Source of the DNA: Chitinophaga arvensicola
Lineage (GTDB): Bacteria; Bacteroidota; Bacteroidia; Chitinophagales; Chitinophagaceae
Assembly: GCF_900110835.1 (NCBI RefSeq)
Contig: NZ_FOJG01000001.1
Location: 2,325,499-2,389,498 of the forward strand
Direction: 5' to 3'
DNA length: 64,000 nucleotides
In this document: one piece after another, positions 26,379 to 34,949 of the stretch
Position numbering within the stretch: the stretch's first letter is position 1
How the letters are laid out: each line of letters begins with the position of its first letter
Made by a program: the position numbers and the translations under genes
Notes under the pieces: model-generated
Told to the model about the DNA's origin: nothing
The model's input: only the letters and a program-made list of their open reading frames with translations
Databases searched by the model: none

Positions 26379-27434
26379 CTAAAAATGATGTTTTCCGTCA
26401 ATTAAAATATTGCTGGTGTCGCTGGTACACACGGCATAGCTAAAGCCTTTCTGGAGGCAATATGCGCCGTGTTCTCCTTTTTTATTGAGGGCAAGGAAGC
26501 CTACCTGGATTTCTTTTGCTTTGGAAGGACTGCGTTTTACGATGCGGTCTACCGCTTCTTTACAGGCTTTTTCCGGTGGGTAGCCCTGACGCATCAGTTC
26601 TACTACGAGGTGGCTGCCTACAATTTTAATCACTTCTTCTCCTACACCGGTGCTGGTGGCAGCGCCAATTTCATTATCTACATATAACCCTGCGCCGATA
26701 ATGGGAGAATCGCCGAGGCGGCCATGCAGTTTAAAAGCCATACCGCTGGTAGTGCAGGCGCCGGACAAATTGCCGTCGGCATCCATGGCTACCATCCCGA
26801 TGGTATCGTGGTTATACACATTTCCCGGCAGCATCAGCGGATTGAATGCAGTAGCGCCGTTGGTGGGTGTGTAAGATTTATTTTCTATGTTGATGATCGG
26901 TTTGTATTCCGATGTTTTTAGCCATTCTTTCCAGGCTTTTTCTGATTCCGGTGTCAGCAGGTTTTCTTTTTCAAAACCGTTGGCCAGTGCAAACTGCAGG
27001 GCGCCATCGCCTACCAGCATCACATGTGGTGTTTTTTCCATCACCATACGGGCTACAGAAATAGCATGGGTGACGTGTTCCAGCGCACCAACGGAGCCAC
27101 AGTTGCCATGTTCGTCCATGATACAGGCATCCAGGGTAACACGGCCATCGCGGTCAGGATAACCCGAGAAACCCACCGTGTGGTTGTTGGGATCGGCTTC
27201 GGGTACTCTTACACCTGCTTCTACAGCATCCAGTGCGCGACCGCCTTTTTTCAGGATCTCCCAGGCGGCTGCATTGGCAGCGCGGCCAAAATCCCATGTA
27301 GACACTACAATCGGCTTTCCTTTTACAGGTCCACGTTTGCCCTGGGAACGTGCAGGCGTTCCGGTTACTCCATCCAAAGAGAAAACAGCGGCACTGAGGG
27401 CCGCTGTTTTCAGGAATGATCTTCTATTACTCAT
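26379..27434 (-). CDS. N4-(beta-N-acetylglucosaminyl)-L-asparaginase
   Basis: This Ntn hydrolase cleaves the GlcNAc-Asn bond left after N-glycan trimming. The 351 residues start with a twin-arginine-like signal (SNRRSFLKTAALSAAVFS), implying periplasmic location. The autoproteolysis site and nucleophile are NHDTIGMVAMD (Thr ~211), and the beta-chain shows GAGLYVDNEIGAATSTGVGE. Family features include GGRALDAVEAGVRV and FSGYPDRDGRVTLDACIMD near the N-terminus. It sits 30 bp after the ROK kinase. It is the gene that best identifies glycoproteins as the substrate of the locus. Confidence 0.95.
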   Translation of the reverse strand: MSNRRSFLKTAALSAAVFSLDGVTGTPARSQGKRGPVKGKPIVVSTWDFGRAANAAAWEILKKGGRALDAVEAGVRVPEADPNNHTVGFSGYPDRDGRVTLDACIMDEHGNCGSVGALEHVTHAISVARMVMEKTPHVMLVGDGALQFALANGFEKENLLTPESEKAWKEWLKTSEYKPIINIENKSYTPTNGATAFNPLMLPGNVYNHDTIGMVAMDADGNLSGACTTSGMAFKLHGRLGDSPIIGAGLYVDNEIGAATSTGVGEEVIKIVGSHLVVELMRQGYPPEKACKEAVDRIVKRSPSKAKEIQVGFLALNKKGEHGAYCLQKGFSYAVCTSDTSNILIDGKHHF

Positions 27435-27464
27435 ATAAAGTAGTTTGTACTTTTCAACCTTTAC

Positions 27465-28430
27465 CTAGTCCTTCATTTCCCAGGCCAGTGCGCTGGCACC
27501 CAGGATCGCCGCATCGCTTTCTTTCAGTTCGGAGAACAGCAATTTAACTTTATTCTGGAAAATAGGCAGCAGGTTTTGTTCCATATGCTCCCGCACCGGT
27601 TTCATGATAAGATCTCCTGCTTTGGTCAGACCACCGAACAGCACAATGGCTTCGGGGCTGGAGAACATCACGAAATTGGCCAGGGCTTCACCGAGTATTT
27701 TACCGGTGAACTCATATACTTCCATGGCCAGCGGATCGCCTTTCATGGCAGCTTCGTAGATGAGTTTGGAGTTGATCTCTTCTTTGGAATGCTCCCGCAT
27801 GATGCTCGGGGTATCCGGACGTTCTGCCAGGAATTCCAGGGCTGTATTGGTTACACCGGTAGCAGAAGCATAGGCTTCCAGCGATCCGTGTGCACCGGTG
27901 CCCGCATGATGACGGCCACCCGGAATAACAATACAGTGACCCAGTTCACCGGCAAACCCATCATGACCATAGATAAGCTGGCCGTTGGCAACAATACCGC
28001 TTCCTACGCCTGTACCCAGGGTGATCACGATAAAGTCTTTCATACCACGTGCCGCACCGTAGATCAGTTCTCCCAAAGCCGCTGCGTTGGCGTCGTTGGT
28101 GAGTACAGTCGGTAAACCGAACTTCTGCTCCAGCAGGCTGGCTAAGGGTATTACCCCTTTCCAGCGCAGGTTTGGCGCATATTCTATGTTACCGGTATAG
28201 TAGTTGCCGTTAGGCGCGCCTACACCGATTCCTTTTATATTTTCAATACCACCGGCCTTTTCAATCAGCTCAGTTAAGTGACCATGCAATTCATCGAGGA
28301 AACCGTTTACTTCCTCATGCTGGTTGGTCAACATACGACCATCACCTATAATATTACCTCTGCGATCTACAATACCAAATTTGGTGTTCGTACCTCCGAT
28401 ATCAATGCCCACCACTAACTGCTGACTCAT
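27465..28430 (-). CDS. ROK-family sugar kinase, probably N-acetylglucosamine or glucose kinase
   Basis: The 321-residue enzyme (ATG 28430; a TTG at 28436 is less likely) has the phosphate-binding [13 protein letters not shown], catalytic [24 protein letters not shown] and [11 protein letters not shown] kinases normally carry a zinc motif CxCGxxGCxE. Here the segment reads [16 protein letters not shown]: all three cysteines are replaced while the Gly and Glu remain, so zinc binding at this site is doubtful. Its start overlaps the transporter gene by 29 nt, showing strict coupling. With GH20 and nagB in the run, GlcNAc is the likeliest substrate (inference). Confidence 0.9.
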   Translation of the reverse strand: MSQQLVVGIDIGGTNTKFGIVDRRGNIIGDGRMLTNQHEEVNGFLDELHGHLTELIEKAGGIENIKGIGVGAPNGNYYTGNIEYAPNLRWKGVIPLASLLEQKFGLPTVLTNDANAAALGELIYGAARGMKDFIVITLGTGVGSGIVANGQLIYGHDGFAGELGHCIVIPGGRHHAGTGAHGSLEAYASATGVTNTALEFLAERPDTPSIMREHSKEEINSKLIYEAAMKGDPLAMEVYEFTGKILGEALANFVMFSSPEAIVLFGGLTKAGDLIMKPVREHMEQNLLPIFQNKVKLLFSELKESDAAILGASALAWEMKD

Positions 28431-30318
28431 AATCAATTCCTTGAGATTTTAAAATGGTTTTAACTCTAAATGCGAAGAACGCGAGATAAGCAAAGCACAG
28501 CGCCGGAATAATGTAAGAGGCGTGAATACCAATGCTTGCGATGTCTGCCAGACCACCCTGCACAGGAGGAATCAGCGAGCCACCGAGGATCATCATTACC
28601 AGGAATGCAGAACCCTGACCGGTGTACTTGCCAAGACCGGCAATAGATAATGCAAAAATACTAGGCCACATAACAGAGCAGAATAAACCACCGCTGATAA
28701 AGGCGAAAGTAGCCAGCTGACCACTTGTAAATAATCCGATCAGTACAGATGCCACACCCAGTAAACCGAAGATGGTGAGGGTTTTGGCAGGTTTGTCCTG
28801 GCCGGCAAAGAAACCAACGATCTGTACAGCGATACAGATAGCATATGGATATAACACGCTGATATCATTACCCTTGATGCTGTTGGCGCCGAGAATTACG
28901 CCATAGGCTACAAAAGGAACGATTACGCAGAGAATGTTACGCGTTGTTTTGGATACGTTGAATACGCTGATGGCACCTGTCCAGCGGCCAATCATCATAC
29001 TGCCCCAGAACAGGGATACATAAGGATCCAGTTCAGATTCTGCCAGACCTTTCACGGTCAGGAAGCCAGGATGTTTCAGCAGGGCGCCGAGGTTACTGGC
29101 AATGGATACTTCCACCCCTACATAAATAAAGATGGCGAGCATACCCAGGATCAGCTGCGGATATTTCATCGCACCCCATCCTTCACTGTTGCCGGCAGAT
29201 GCCGTTTTAGTATAGAACAGGATACCGATAATACCCACGATACCAGCGATAAACATCGGTAATTCAAATTTCAGTATCAGACCCATGAGGATCAGTACGA
29301 ACATGAACGTGATACCCAGTAATGACCTGGTAGCTTTTGGAGAAGATTCAAAACCTTCTGTATCCTGGCTTTCCGGCATCTTCACAAAAGCAAAAATGGC
29401 AGCAGCAATCAGGAACAGGGCAATTAGCAGGAAATACAAGGTGTTGATCTTGCTGATATCGGTGCTTACTTCGCCGCCTTTGATATTACCGAACAGCAAC
29501 ATGCTCACGATAATGGGCCCGATGGTAGTACCGAAAGAGTTGATACCACCAGCCAGGTTCAGGCGGTGAGTACCTTTGGCAGGATCTCCCAGTAAAATAG
29601 CAAATGGATTGGCAGCGGTTTGCTGCAGTGAAAAACCTAAGGCCACAATAAATAAGGCCATCAGGATAAGGGCAAAATAACCGAAAGTAACCGTTTGTTT
29701 AAAGTCTGTATCCAATACCGTAACCACCTTTTCCAGGTTGGCTTTGGTGAAGATGGCCGCATACTGGTGATGCTCTTCATCTTTTGTGAATCCGCCGGAA
29801 ACTGCGGAAATCAGCTGAGGATTGGTCGTATACTTTTCAGCAGATTCATTGTTGCTGATCAGTAATGAATAAGTTTCAGGATCCTTCTCACGGCGGATTT
29901 TTACCTGCCTGTCAGAAGTCTGTAATTGCTGCTCTACCTGGAAACCGCTGATGTCGGCAATGGTTTCTTTAATAGGAACAATCTTTTCCTTATTTACACA
30001 TGGAATCATAATTACTGATCCCAGCACGGAGATCAATAAACCGTAAATAATACCCTTCTTGTACCCGATCTTGTTAAGAATGTCCACTTTCCTTGCAGTG
30101 GAGGCCAGGTAAAGAATCAGTGAACCAATGAAATAGGCACTGTAAAAGGAGAAGTCAATCAGTTGTGACTCCAGTTGGGTAAGGTTGAAATGTGATTTAC
30201 AGAAAGGGATAAAGATACTGTTGGATGCAGCCAGAAACCCCCAGAAAAAGAAAACCAGAATAAGCACAAAGAACGAAGGATGGGTGCTTTGTGCGCTTTG
30301 TTTAGATTGCTGAGTCAT
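28402..30318 (-). CDS. FHS-family sugar MFS transporter with a periplasmic insertion
   Basis: This 638-residue permease is about 200 residues longer than usual FucP/NagP-like proteins (~430). Standard blocks are recognisable: [15 protein letters not shown], the [11 protein letters not shown] motif and [19 protein letters not shown]. Between membrane segments 3 and 4 there is a ~100-residue hydrophilic insert (about residues 106-205), which topology places in the periplasm. Two more hydrophobic segments ([17 protein letters not shown] and [15 protein letters not shown]) lie in the central loop. It is the first gene of the minus-strand run, overlapping the ROK kinase gene. GlcNAc import is inferred from the neighbours. 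Confidence 0.88.
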   Translation of the reverse strand: MTQQSKQSAQSTHPSFFVLILVFFFWGFLAASNSIFIPFCKSHFNLTQLESQLIDFSFYSAYFIGSLILYLASTARKVDILNKIGYKKGIIYGLLISVLGSVIMIPCVNKEKIVPIKETIADISGFQVEQQLQTSDRQVKIRREKDPETYSLLISNNESAEKYTTNPQLISAVSGGFTKDEEHHQYAAIFTKANLEKVVTVLDTDFKQTVTFGYFALILMALFIVALGFSLQQTAANPFAILLGDPAKGTHRLNLAGGINSFGTTIGPIIVSMLLFGNIKGGEVSTDISKINTLYFLLIALFLIAAAIFAFVKMPESQDTEGFESSPKATRSLLGITFMFVLILMGLILKFELPMFIAGIVGIIGILFYTKTASAGNSEGWGAMKYPQLILGMLAIFIYVGVEVSIASNLGALLKHPGFLTVKGLAESELDPYVSLFWGSMMIGRWTGAISVFNVSKTTRNILCVIVPFVAYGVILGANSIKGNDISVLYPYAICIAVQIVGFFAGQDKPAKTLTIFGLLGVASVLIGLFTSGQLATFAFISGGLFCSVMWPSIFALSIAGLGKYTGQGSAFLVMMILGGSLIPPVQGGLADIASIGIHASYIIPALCFAYLAFFAFRVKTILKSQGIDYESAVSGGH

Positions 30319-30515
30319 AAACGTGTTAAGTTACGGTGAAATTTTGCCGGTTAAATGTATAATTATTTTTTTAAAAATTTTTAAAAAGTCAAATTAATCT
30401 TGCAATTTAGTAATTAGATAAAACGTTTTAGCAAAAATAATTGCGAAATATACAAGAAATATAAGAGAAGTTTAATTATGTTCGTGCTTATCAAAAAAAA
30501 TAATTCTGACAGCTT
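30319..30515. promoter_or_regulatory. Divergent promoter region between the two FHS transporters
   Basis: This 197-bp A/T-rich gap must carry promoters for the glycan run (minus) and for the second transporter (plus). It includes the palindrome TAAAACGTTTTA at 30419-30430 and an imperfect copy AAACGTGTT next to the minus-strand start (30319-30327). No regulator gene is adjacent. Confidence 0.6.
30419..30430. promoter_or_regulatory. Candidate LacI-type operator
   Basis: TAAAACGTTTTA is a perfect 12-bp palindrome with a central CG, the usual shape of LacI/PurR/CcpA-family sites. It is centred in the divergent promoter, where one site could control both directions. The binding protein is not encoded in this window. 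Confidence 0.45.
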
Positions 30516-31838
30516 ATGTCCAACCAAACAGTAACAATGAATGTACCTTCCAAACAGGCCGGGTATGCGCAATCAATGGCCATCATCGGCATATTGTTTT
30601 TCGTATTCGGTTTTGTTACCTGGCTCAATGGAACACTGATCCAGTTTTTCCAGATCGTGTGTGAACTGAATGTTTCACAGGCGCTGCTGGTTACCATGGC
30701 CTTCTACATGGCCTATTTTTTCCTCTCTATTCCCTCTTCCTTCATTCTGAACAAGACAGGATTTAAAAACGGGATGGCTTTAGGACTCCTCATCATCGCC
30801 ATCGGTTCCCTGGTTTTTATCCCTGCTGCCAACGCACGTAGCTTCGCCATGTTCCTGACCGGCCTGTTTATCCAGGGCGCAGGATTGTCCCTGTTGCAAA
30901 CCGCTTCTAATCCTTACGCCAGTATTATCGGACCAAAAGAAAGTGCCGCCAAACGTATCAGTATCCTCGGGATCTGTAACAAAAGCGCCGGCGCCCTGGC
31001 TCCGTTGATCCTCAGCTCTATTGTACTGAAAGGTGCAGATAAACTGGAAAAGGATATTGCAGCAGCAGTTGATGCCGTGCAGAAAAATGCTTTACTCGAT
31101 AGCCTGGCTTCCCGTGTTATCGGACCTTATGTGGCTATCGCTATTATATTAACCATCCTGGCGTTCCTCCTGAAACGCTCTTCTTTACCTGAAATTGATA
31201 CCAATACGGAAGATGCGGCTACTGCAGCAGCTACTACCGGTAAAACAAGCGTATTCCAGTTTCCGCAACTGGTGCTGGGTGTACTCTGCATCTTCGTATA
31301 TGTGGGTGTGGAAGTAATGGCCGGCGACGTGATCGGTCAATATGGTAAAGCGCTCGGTATGAGTGTGGACGATACCAAATACTTCACCACCTTTACCCTG
31401 GTAGCAATGCTGGCAGGATATGTAATAGGTATTGCCACCATCCCGAAATTTATTACCGGAAAGAAAGGCCTGCAGATTTCTGCCATCCTCGGCATACTGT
31501 TCACCGTAGCCGCTTATGCTACTACCGGTTTCTCTTCTGTAACTTTCATCGCCCTGCTCGGCCTGGCAAATGCCCTGATGTGGCCTGCGATTTTCCCGAT
31601 GGCCATCGACGGACTCGGTCGTTTTACCAAGATCGGTTCCGCCTTGCTGGTAATGGGTATTGCCGGTGGTGGTGTGATTCCACAGATCTACAGCGGTATG
31701 TTTGACCAGCATAGCATGTTCAGCTTCCTGTACAGCAGCAGCATCGATTTCAGACATGCGTTCCTGTACTGCATGGTGCCCTGCTATGTATACATCCTGT
31801 TTTATGCCCTTGTTGGGGATAAGTTAGGTAAGAAATAA
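30516..31838 (+). CDS. FHS-family sugar MFS transporter (fucose/glucose-galactose permease type)
   Basis: The 440-residue, 12-segment permease has the standard FHS length. Motifs are FFVFGFVTWLNGTLIQFF, the LLQTASNPYASIIG block, AGALAPLILSSIVL, and FPMAIDGLGRFTKIGSALLVMG in the second half. FHS members import fucose, glucose/galactose or GlcNAc by proton symport. Unlike its divergent neighbour it has no large insert. galK follows after a strong terminator, so galactose is plausible, and the nearby GH29 enzyme makes fucose possible as well. Confidence 0.9.
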   Translation: MSNQTVTMNVPSKQAGYAQSMAIIGILFFVFGFVTWLNGTLIQFFQIVCELNVSQALLVTMAFYMAYFFLSIPSSFILNKTGFKNGMALGLLIIAIGSLVFIPAANARSFAMFLTGLFIQGAGLSLLQTASNPYASIIGPKESAAKRISILGICNKSAGALAPLILSSIVLKGADKLEKDIAAAVDAVQKNALLDSLASRVIGPYVAIAIILTILAFLLKRSSLPEIDTNTEDAATAAATTGKTSVFQFPQLVLGVLCIFVYVGVEVMAGDVIGQYGKALGMSVDDTKYFTTFTLVAMLAGYVIGIATIPKFITGKKGLQISAILGILFTVAAYATTGFSSVTFIALLGLANALMWPAIFPMAIDGLGRFTKIGSALLVMGIAGGGVIPQIYSGMFDQHSMFSFLYSSSIDFRHAFLYCMVPCYVYILFYALVGDKLGKK

Positions 31839-31852
31839 ATAAATATCTGTAT

Positions 31853-31898
31853 CATAAAAGAGGAGGGCTGACCATATGGTCGGCCCTCCTCTTTTATG
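31853..31898. terminator. Strong terminator after the FHS transporter gene
   Basis: The arms 31853-31873 and 31878-31898 are complementary over 21 bp with one G-T pair (core AGAGGAGGGC), ATAT loop, with A-rich 5' and T-rich 3' flanks inside the stem. It separates the transporter from galK. Confidence 0.85.
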
Positions 31899-32019
31899 AA
31901 TACAGGAAAAATGCCCTGATGTTAACTTCCCGCTTTTTGCACCTTTTTTGCCGTCCCCTTTTTATTTCTAAATCATTTTTATATTTTTAGGTGTAAATTT
32001 TACGTTTAATAGCCTTTTA

Positions 32020-33180
32020 ATGATACAAGAAACCAGGGAGCAGTTTATCCACTTATTTGAAAAAGAGCCACTGATGGTGGTTTCCCCAGGAAGAATCAAT
32101 CTGATTGGTGAACATACGGATTATAATGATGGTTTTGTTTTACCCGCCGCTATCGATAAAAAGATTGTATACGCCGTGGCATTGAACAACACACAGCAAT
32201 GTAATGCCCATGCCGTTTTTACGAATGAAACAGTATCCTTCCAGCTCAATGATGTAAAACCAACCCCGGGATGGATCAATTATCTCATGGGAGTAGTGAA
32301 CCAGTTGCAGGAGCGTGGTTTACCGGTAGAAGGATTTGACTGCGTAGTGACCGGCGATATTCCTGTTGGCGCCGGCATGTCCTCTTCCGCTGCGGTGGAA
32401 GGTGGCCTGGTAATGGCGTTGGACCGGATTTTCGGCTACGGACTCGATCGTATGGAAATGGCCCTCATCGGCCAGAAGGCGGAGCATACCTTCCCTGGTG
32501 TAAAATGTGGTATCATGGACCAGTTTGCCAACCTGCATGGTAAAAAGGACCAGGTAATGCGGCTCGATTGCCGCAGCCTGGAATTTGAATATTTCCCTTT
32601 TAAGTTCCCTGATTATAAAATAGTACTGTGCAATTCCATGGTGCATCACTCCCTGGCTTCCTCCGAATATAATGTACGCAGACAGCAATGCGAGGAAGGC
32701 GTAAAAGCCATCCAGGCCAATCATCCTACGGTGAAATCCTTGCGGGATGCGGATATGGGCATGCTGAATGAAGTGCGCTCACAGCTCTCTGGCAAAGTAT
32801 ATGACCGTTGTCATTATGTGATTGAAGAAATACAGCGGGTGCAGGATGCCACTGCCTTGCTGAAGAAAGGCGACCTGCAGGCCTTCGGTGAACTGATGTA
32901 TGCTACCCACGAAGGGCTCAGCAAGCTGTATGAAGTGAGTTGCCCTGAACTGGATTTCCTGGTGTCACTGGCACGGGAGAGAGCAGAAGTGGCCGGCGCC
33001 CGCGTGATGGGCGGTGGTTTCGGCGGTTGCACCATCAACCTGGTAAAAGCGGATAAGGTAGACGAGTATGTGGCTTTTATCAAATCAAGATACCAGGACC
33101 AATACGGCAAGGAGCCGGAAGTATATGTGACGGTGATCGAAGATGGCGTATCTGTGATAGATGAAGTCATCCCTGCATAA
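32020..33180 (+). CDS. galK: Galactokinase
   Basis: GalK phosphorylates alpha-D-galactose at C1 in the Leloir pathway. The 386 residues are typical of the GHMP family. The galactokinase signature GRINLIGEHTDYNDG (~25-39), the ATP-binding PVGAGMSSSAAVE (~118-130) and the C-terminal RVMGGGFGGCTINLV are all present. galT, galE and galM are not in the window. It lies 181 bp after the FHS transporter on the same strand but behind a strong hairpin, so it probably has its own promoter. It is consistent with galactose freed from host or microbial glycans. Confidence 0.96.
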   Translation: MIQETREQFIHLFEKEPLMVVSPGRINLIGEHTDYNDGFVLPAAIDKKIVYAVALNNTQQCNAHAVFTNETVSFQLNDVKPTPGWINYLMGVVNQLQERGLPVEGFDCVVTGDIPVGAGMSSSAAVEGGLVMALDRIFGYGLDRMEMALIGQKAEHTFPGVKCGIMDQFANLHGKKDQVMRLDCRSLEFEYFPFKFPDYKIVLCNSMVHHSLASSEYNVRRQQCEEGVKAIQANHPTVKSLRDADMGMLNEVRSQLSGKVYDRCHYVIEEIQRVQDATALLKKGDLQAFGELMYATHEGLSKLYEVSCPELDFLVSLARERAEVAGARVMGGGFGGCTINLVKADKVDEYVAFIKSRYQDQYGKEPEVYVTVIEDGVSVIDEVIPA

Positions 33181-33203
33181 AAACAGTCATCATCTCTTTA
33201 TAT

Positions 33204-33238
33204 AAAAAAAGCAGCGGAAATTTTCCGCTGCTTTTTTT
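33204..33238. terminator. Bidirectional terminator between galK and the GH109 gene
   Basis: AAAAAAAGCAGCGGAAA pairs with TTTCCGCTGCTTTTTTT, giving A and T tracts on both sides. The two genes converge here. Confidence 0.92.
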
Positions 33239-33257
33239 ATAGCTAACATCGTTATGA

Positions 33258-34652
33258 TTAGTACTGGTCGTCCAGTGCAAAGATCGGTGTTCTGTTCATC
33301 CAGCGGCCACGGGTGAAGTCCGGAATGAACTGCACGCTGCCACTTTCTGCTACAGATTGCTCACTCAGGGGAGTGATGGCATACCAGGTAGCCATGTCGT
33401 AAACGTCCAGTGGGTATGGTGTACCGCGCTTGATACACTCCAGGAAGGAGTTGAGTACAAACCAGTCCATACCGCCGTGACCAGCACCTGCAGCATCATT
33501 GGCATACTTCTTCCACAGCGGGTGATCGTATTTACCAAAGTAGCTGTTGGGATCTTTAAAGTCGCCGGTTTTTTCCCACTCGTCGTATTTACTTTTCTTC
33601 TCTACGTAAACAGATTCCTGGTCATCCATCCACAAACCGTTGGTACCCTGTACGCGGAAGTTCAGGGAGTAAGGGCGTGGAGAGTTGGTATCGTGCGACA
33701 ACATAATGGTTTCACCATTGTTGGTTTTGATCAGGGTAGACACGATATCGCCCAGTTTGAATTCTACTTTCGCGTTCGGATGGTTTTCACCACCGTTATC
33801 CACGATGTATTTATGCAGGCCACGGGATTTGGTAGCCACTGAAGTCAGCGACAGCAAACGGTTACCTCTGTTGATATTGATCATGTTGTTGATCGGACCC
33901 AGACCATGGGAAGGGTAGAGATCAGCGTTGCGGTGAACAGAGTGATTGGTTCTCCATTTGGCTTCAGACAGCGCTTTTTCACCAAATTCAACCCCACCAC
34001 CGTAATATTGCTTGCCGTTGTTGAACTTCACGGCACGCAGATCGTGCTGGTAGCCACCCTGCAGGTGCGTGAGTTCGCCGAACAGACCCTGGCGCACCAT
34101 GTTCAGTACGGCCATTACATCTCTCCGGTAACACACGTTTTCCATACCAAATACAGGGATACCAGTTTCTTCACTGGTATTTACCAGTTCCCAGCATTCC
34201 TGGATATCGGAAGCACCACATACTTCCACGGCGGGTGTTTTACCTGCTTTCATACAGGCCACGGCCATGATGGTATGCCATTCCCAGGGAGTAGCAATGA
34301 TCACTGCGTCAATGTCGTCACGTTTCAGCATGTTGCGGAAATCTTCCGGACCATTGGTATACTCGGCTACTTTCTTTTTGCCGCCATATACTTTTTCGAT
34401 CATGGCTCTCACCTTTGGCAGGGTGTAGGCCGTGTCCGGGTCAGCGAAAGCAACTACTTCCGCGTCTTCACGATGGAGACAGAAATTCAGGTGACCAAGT
34501 CCACGGGCGCCAACGCCAATCAGACCAATTCTAACTTTGGGTTTCTTCTCGTTAGCAAATAATTTGGCAGAGGAGCCGAGCATAGAAATACCTACGCCAG
34601 CTGCTACCGTGTTTTTCAGAAAACTTCTGCGATGCAGTGGTTGTTTATTCAT
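33258..34652 (-). CDS. GH109-type Gfo/Idh/MocA enzyme (probable alpha-N-acetylgalactosaminidase)
   Basis: The 464 residues begin with a twin-arginine signal (HRRSFLKNTVAAGVG). The Rossmann motif is IGLIGVGARGLGHL, so NAD+ is bound and exported folded. Diagnostic GH109 segments are TPWEWHTIMA, ENVCYRRDVMAVLNMV, LQGGYQHDLRA and YPSHGLGPINNMININ. Known GH109 enzymes remove terminal alpha-GalNAc (for example blood-group A) by an NAD-dependent mechanism; others in the clade are poorly tested. Monocistronic and convergent with galK. Alpha-GalNAc activity is inferred by family. Confidence 0.87.
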   Translation of the reverse strand: MNKQPLHRRSFLKNTVAAGVGISMLGSSAKLFANEKKPKVRIGLIGVGARGLGHLNFCLHREDAEVVAFADPDTAYTLPKVRAMIEKVYGGKKKVAEYTNGPEDFRNMLKRDDIDAVIIATPWEWHTIMAVACMKAGKTPAVEVCGASDIQECWELVNTSEETGIPVFGMENVCYRRDVMAVLNMVRQGLFGELTHLQGGYQHDLRAVKFNNGKQYYGGGVEFGEKALSEAKWRTNHSVHRNADLYPSHGLGPINNMININRGNRLLSLTSVATKSRGLHKYIVDNGGENHPNAKVEFKLGDIVSTLIKTNNGETIMLSHDTNSPRPYSLNFRVQGTNGLWMDDQESVYVEKKSKYDEWEKTGDFKDPNSYFGKYDHPLWKKYANDAAGAGHGGMDWFVLNSFLECIKRGTPYPLDVYDMATWYAITPLSEQSVAESGSVQFIPDFTRGRWMNRTPIFALDDQY

Positions 34653-34949
34653 TGTTCAAAGTTTATGCGTATACTGTTATACGTCTTAGGAGGCTCTAAA
34701 TTTATAAAATTTGATCTATCAAAAGCAACCTAATTTGTAATAATCTTACATTTTTGTGATAAACGGTGTATAATCAGGGGGGCATTTAGCAAGATAAAAA
34801 TGACAGGAGCCGCTTCTGATGCGGTCAGATCGATTTTCCCCCGGTTAAAGTGAATATTCAATTAGCAATAGACAATTTGGGATTGAATCCTTTTAATTAT
34901 TGGCTCTATCTTCGCTGACATCTGTAATCAGTAACTTTTATTTCCGGCA
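34653..34949. other. Divergent intergenic region between GH109 and GH29 genes
   Basis: The 297 bp hold no convincing ORF or RNA. A TATCTTCG box (34907-34914), one base from TAnnTTTG, lies ~36 nt before the fucosidase start and could be its -7 element. A run of G followed later by CCCCC (34778-34841) can form a loose stem. Confidence 0.35.
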
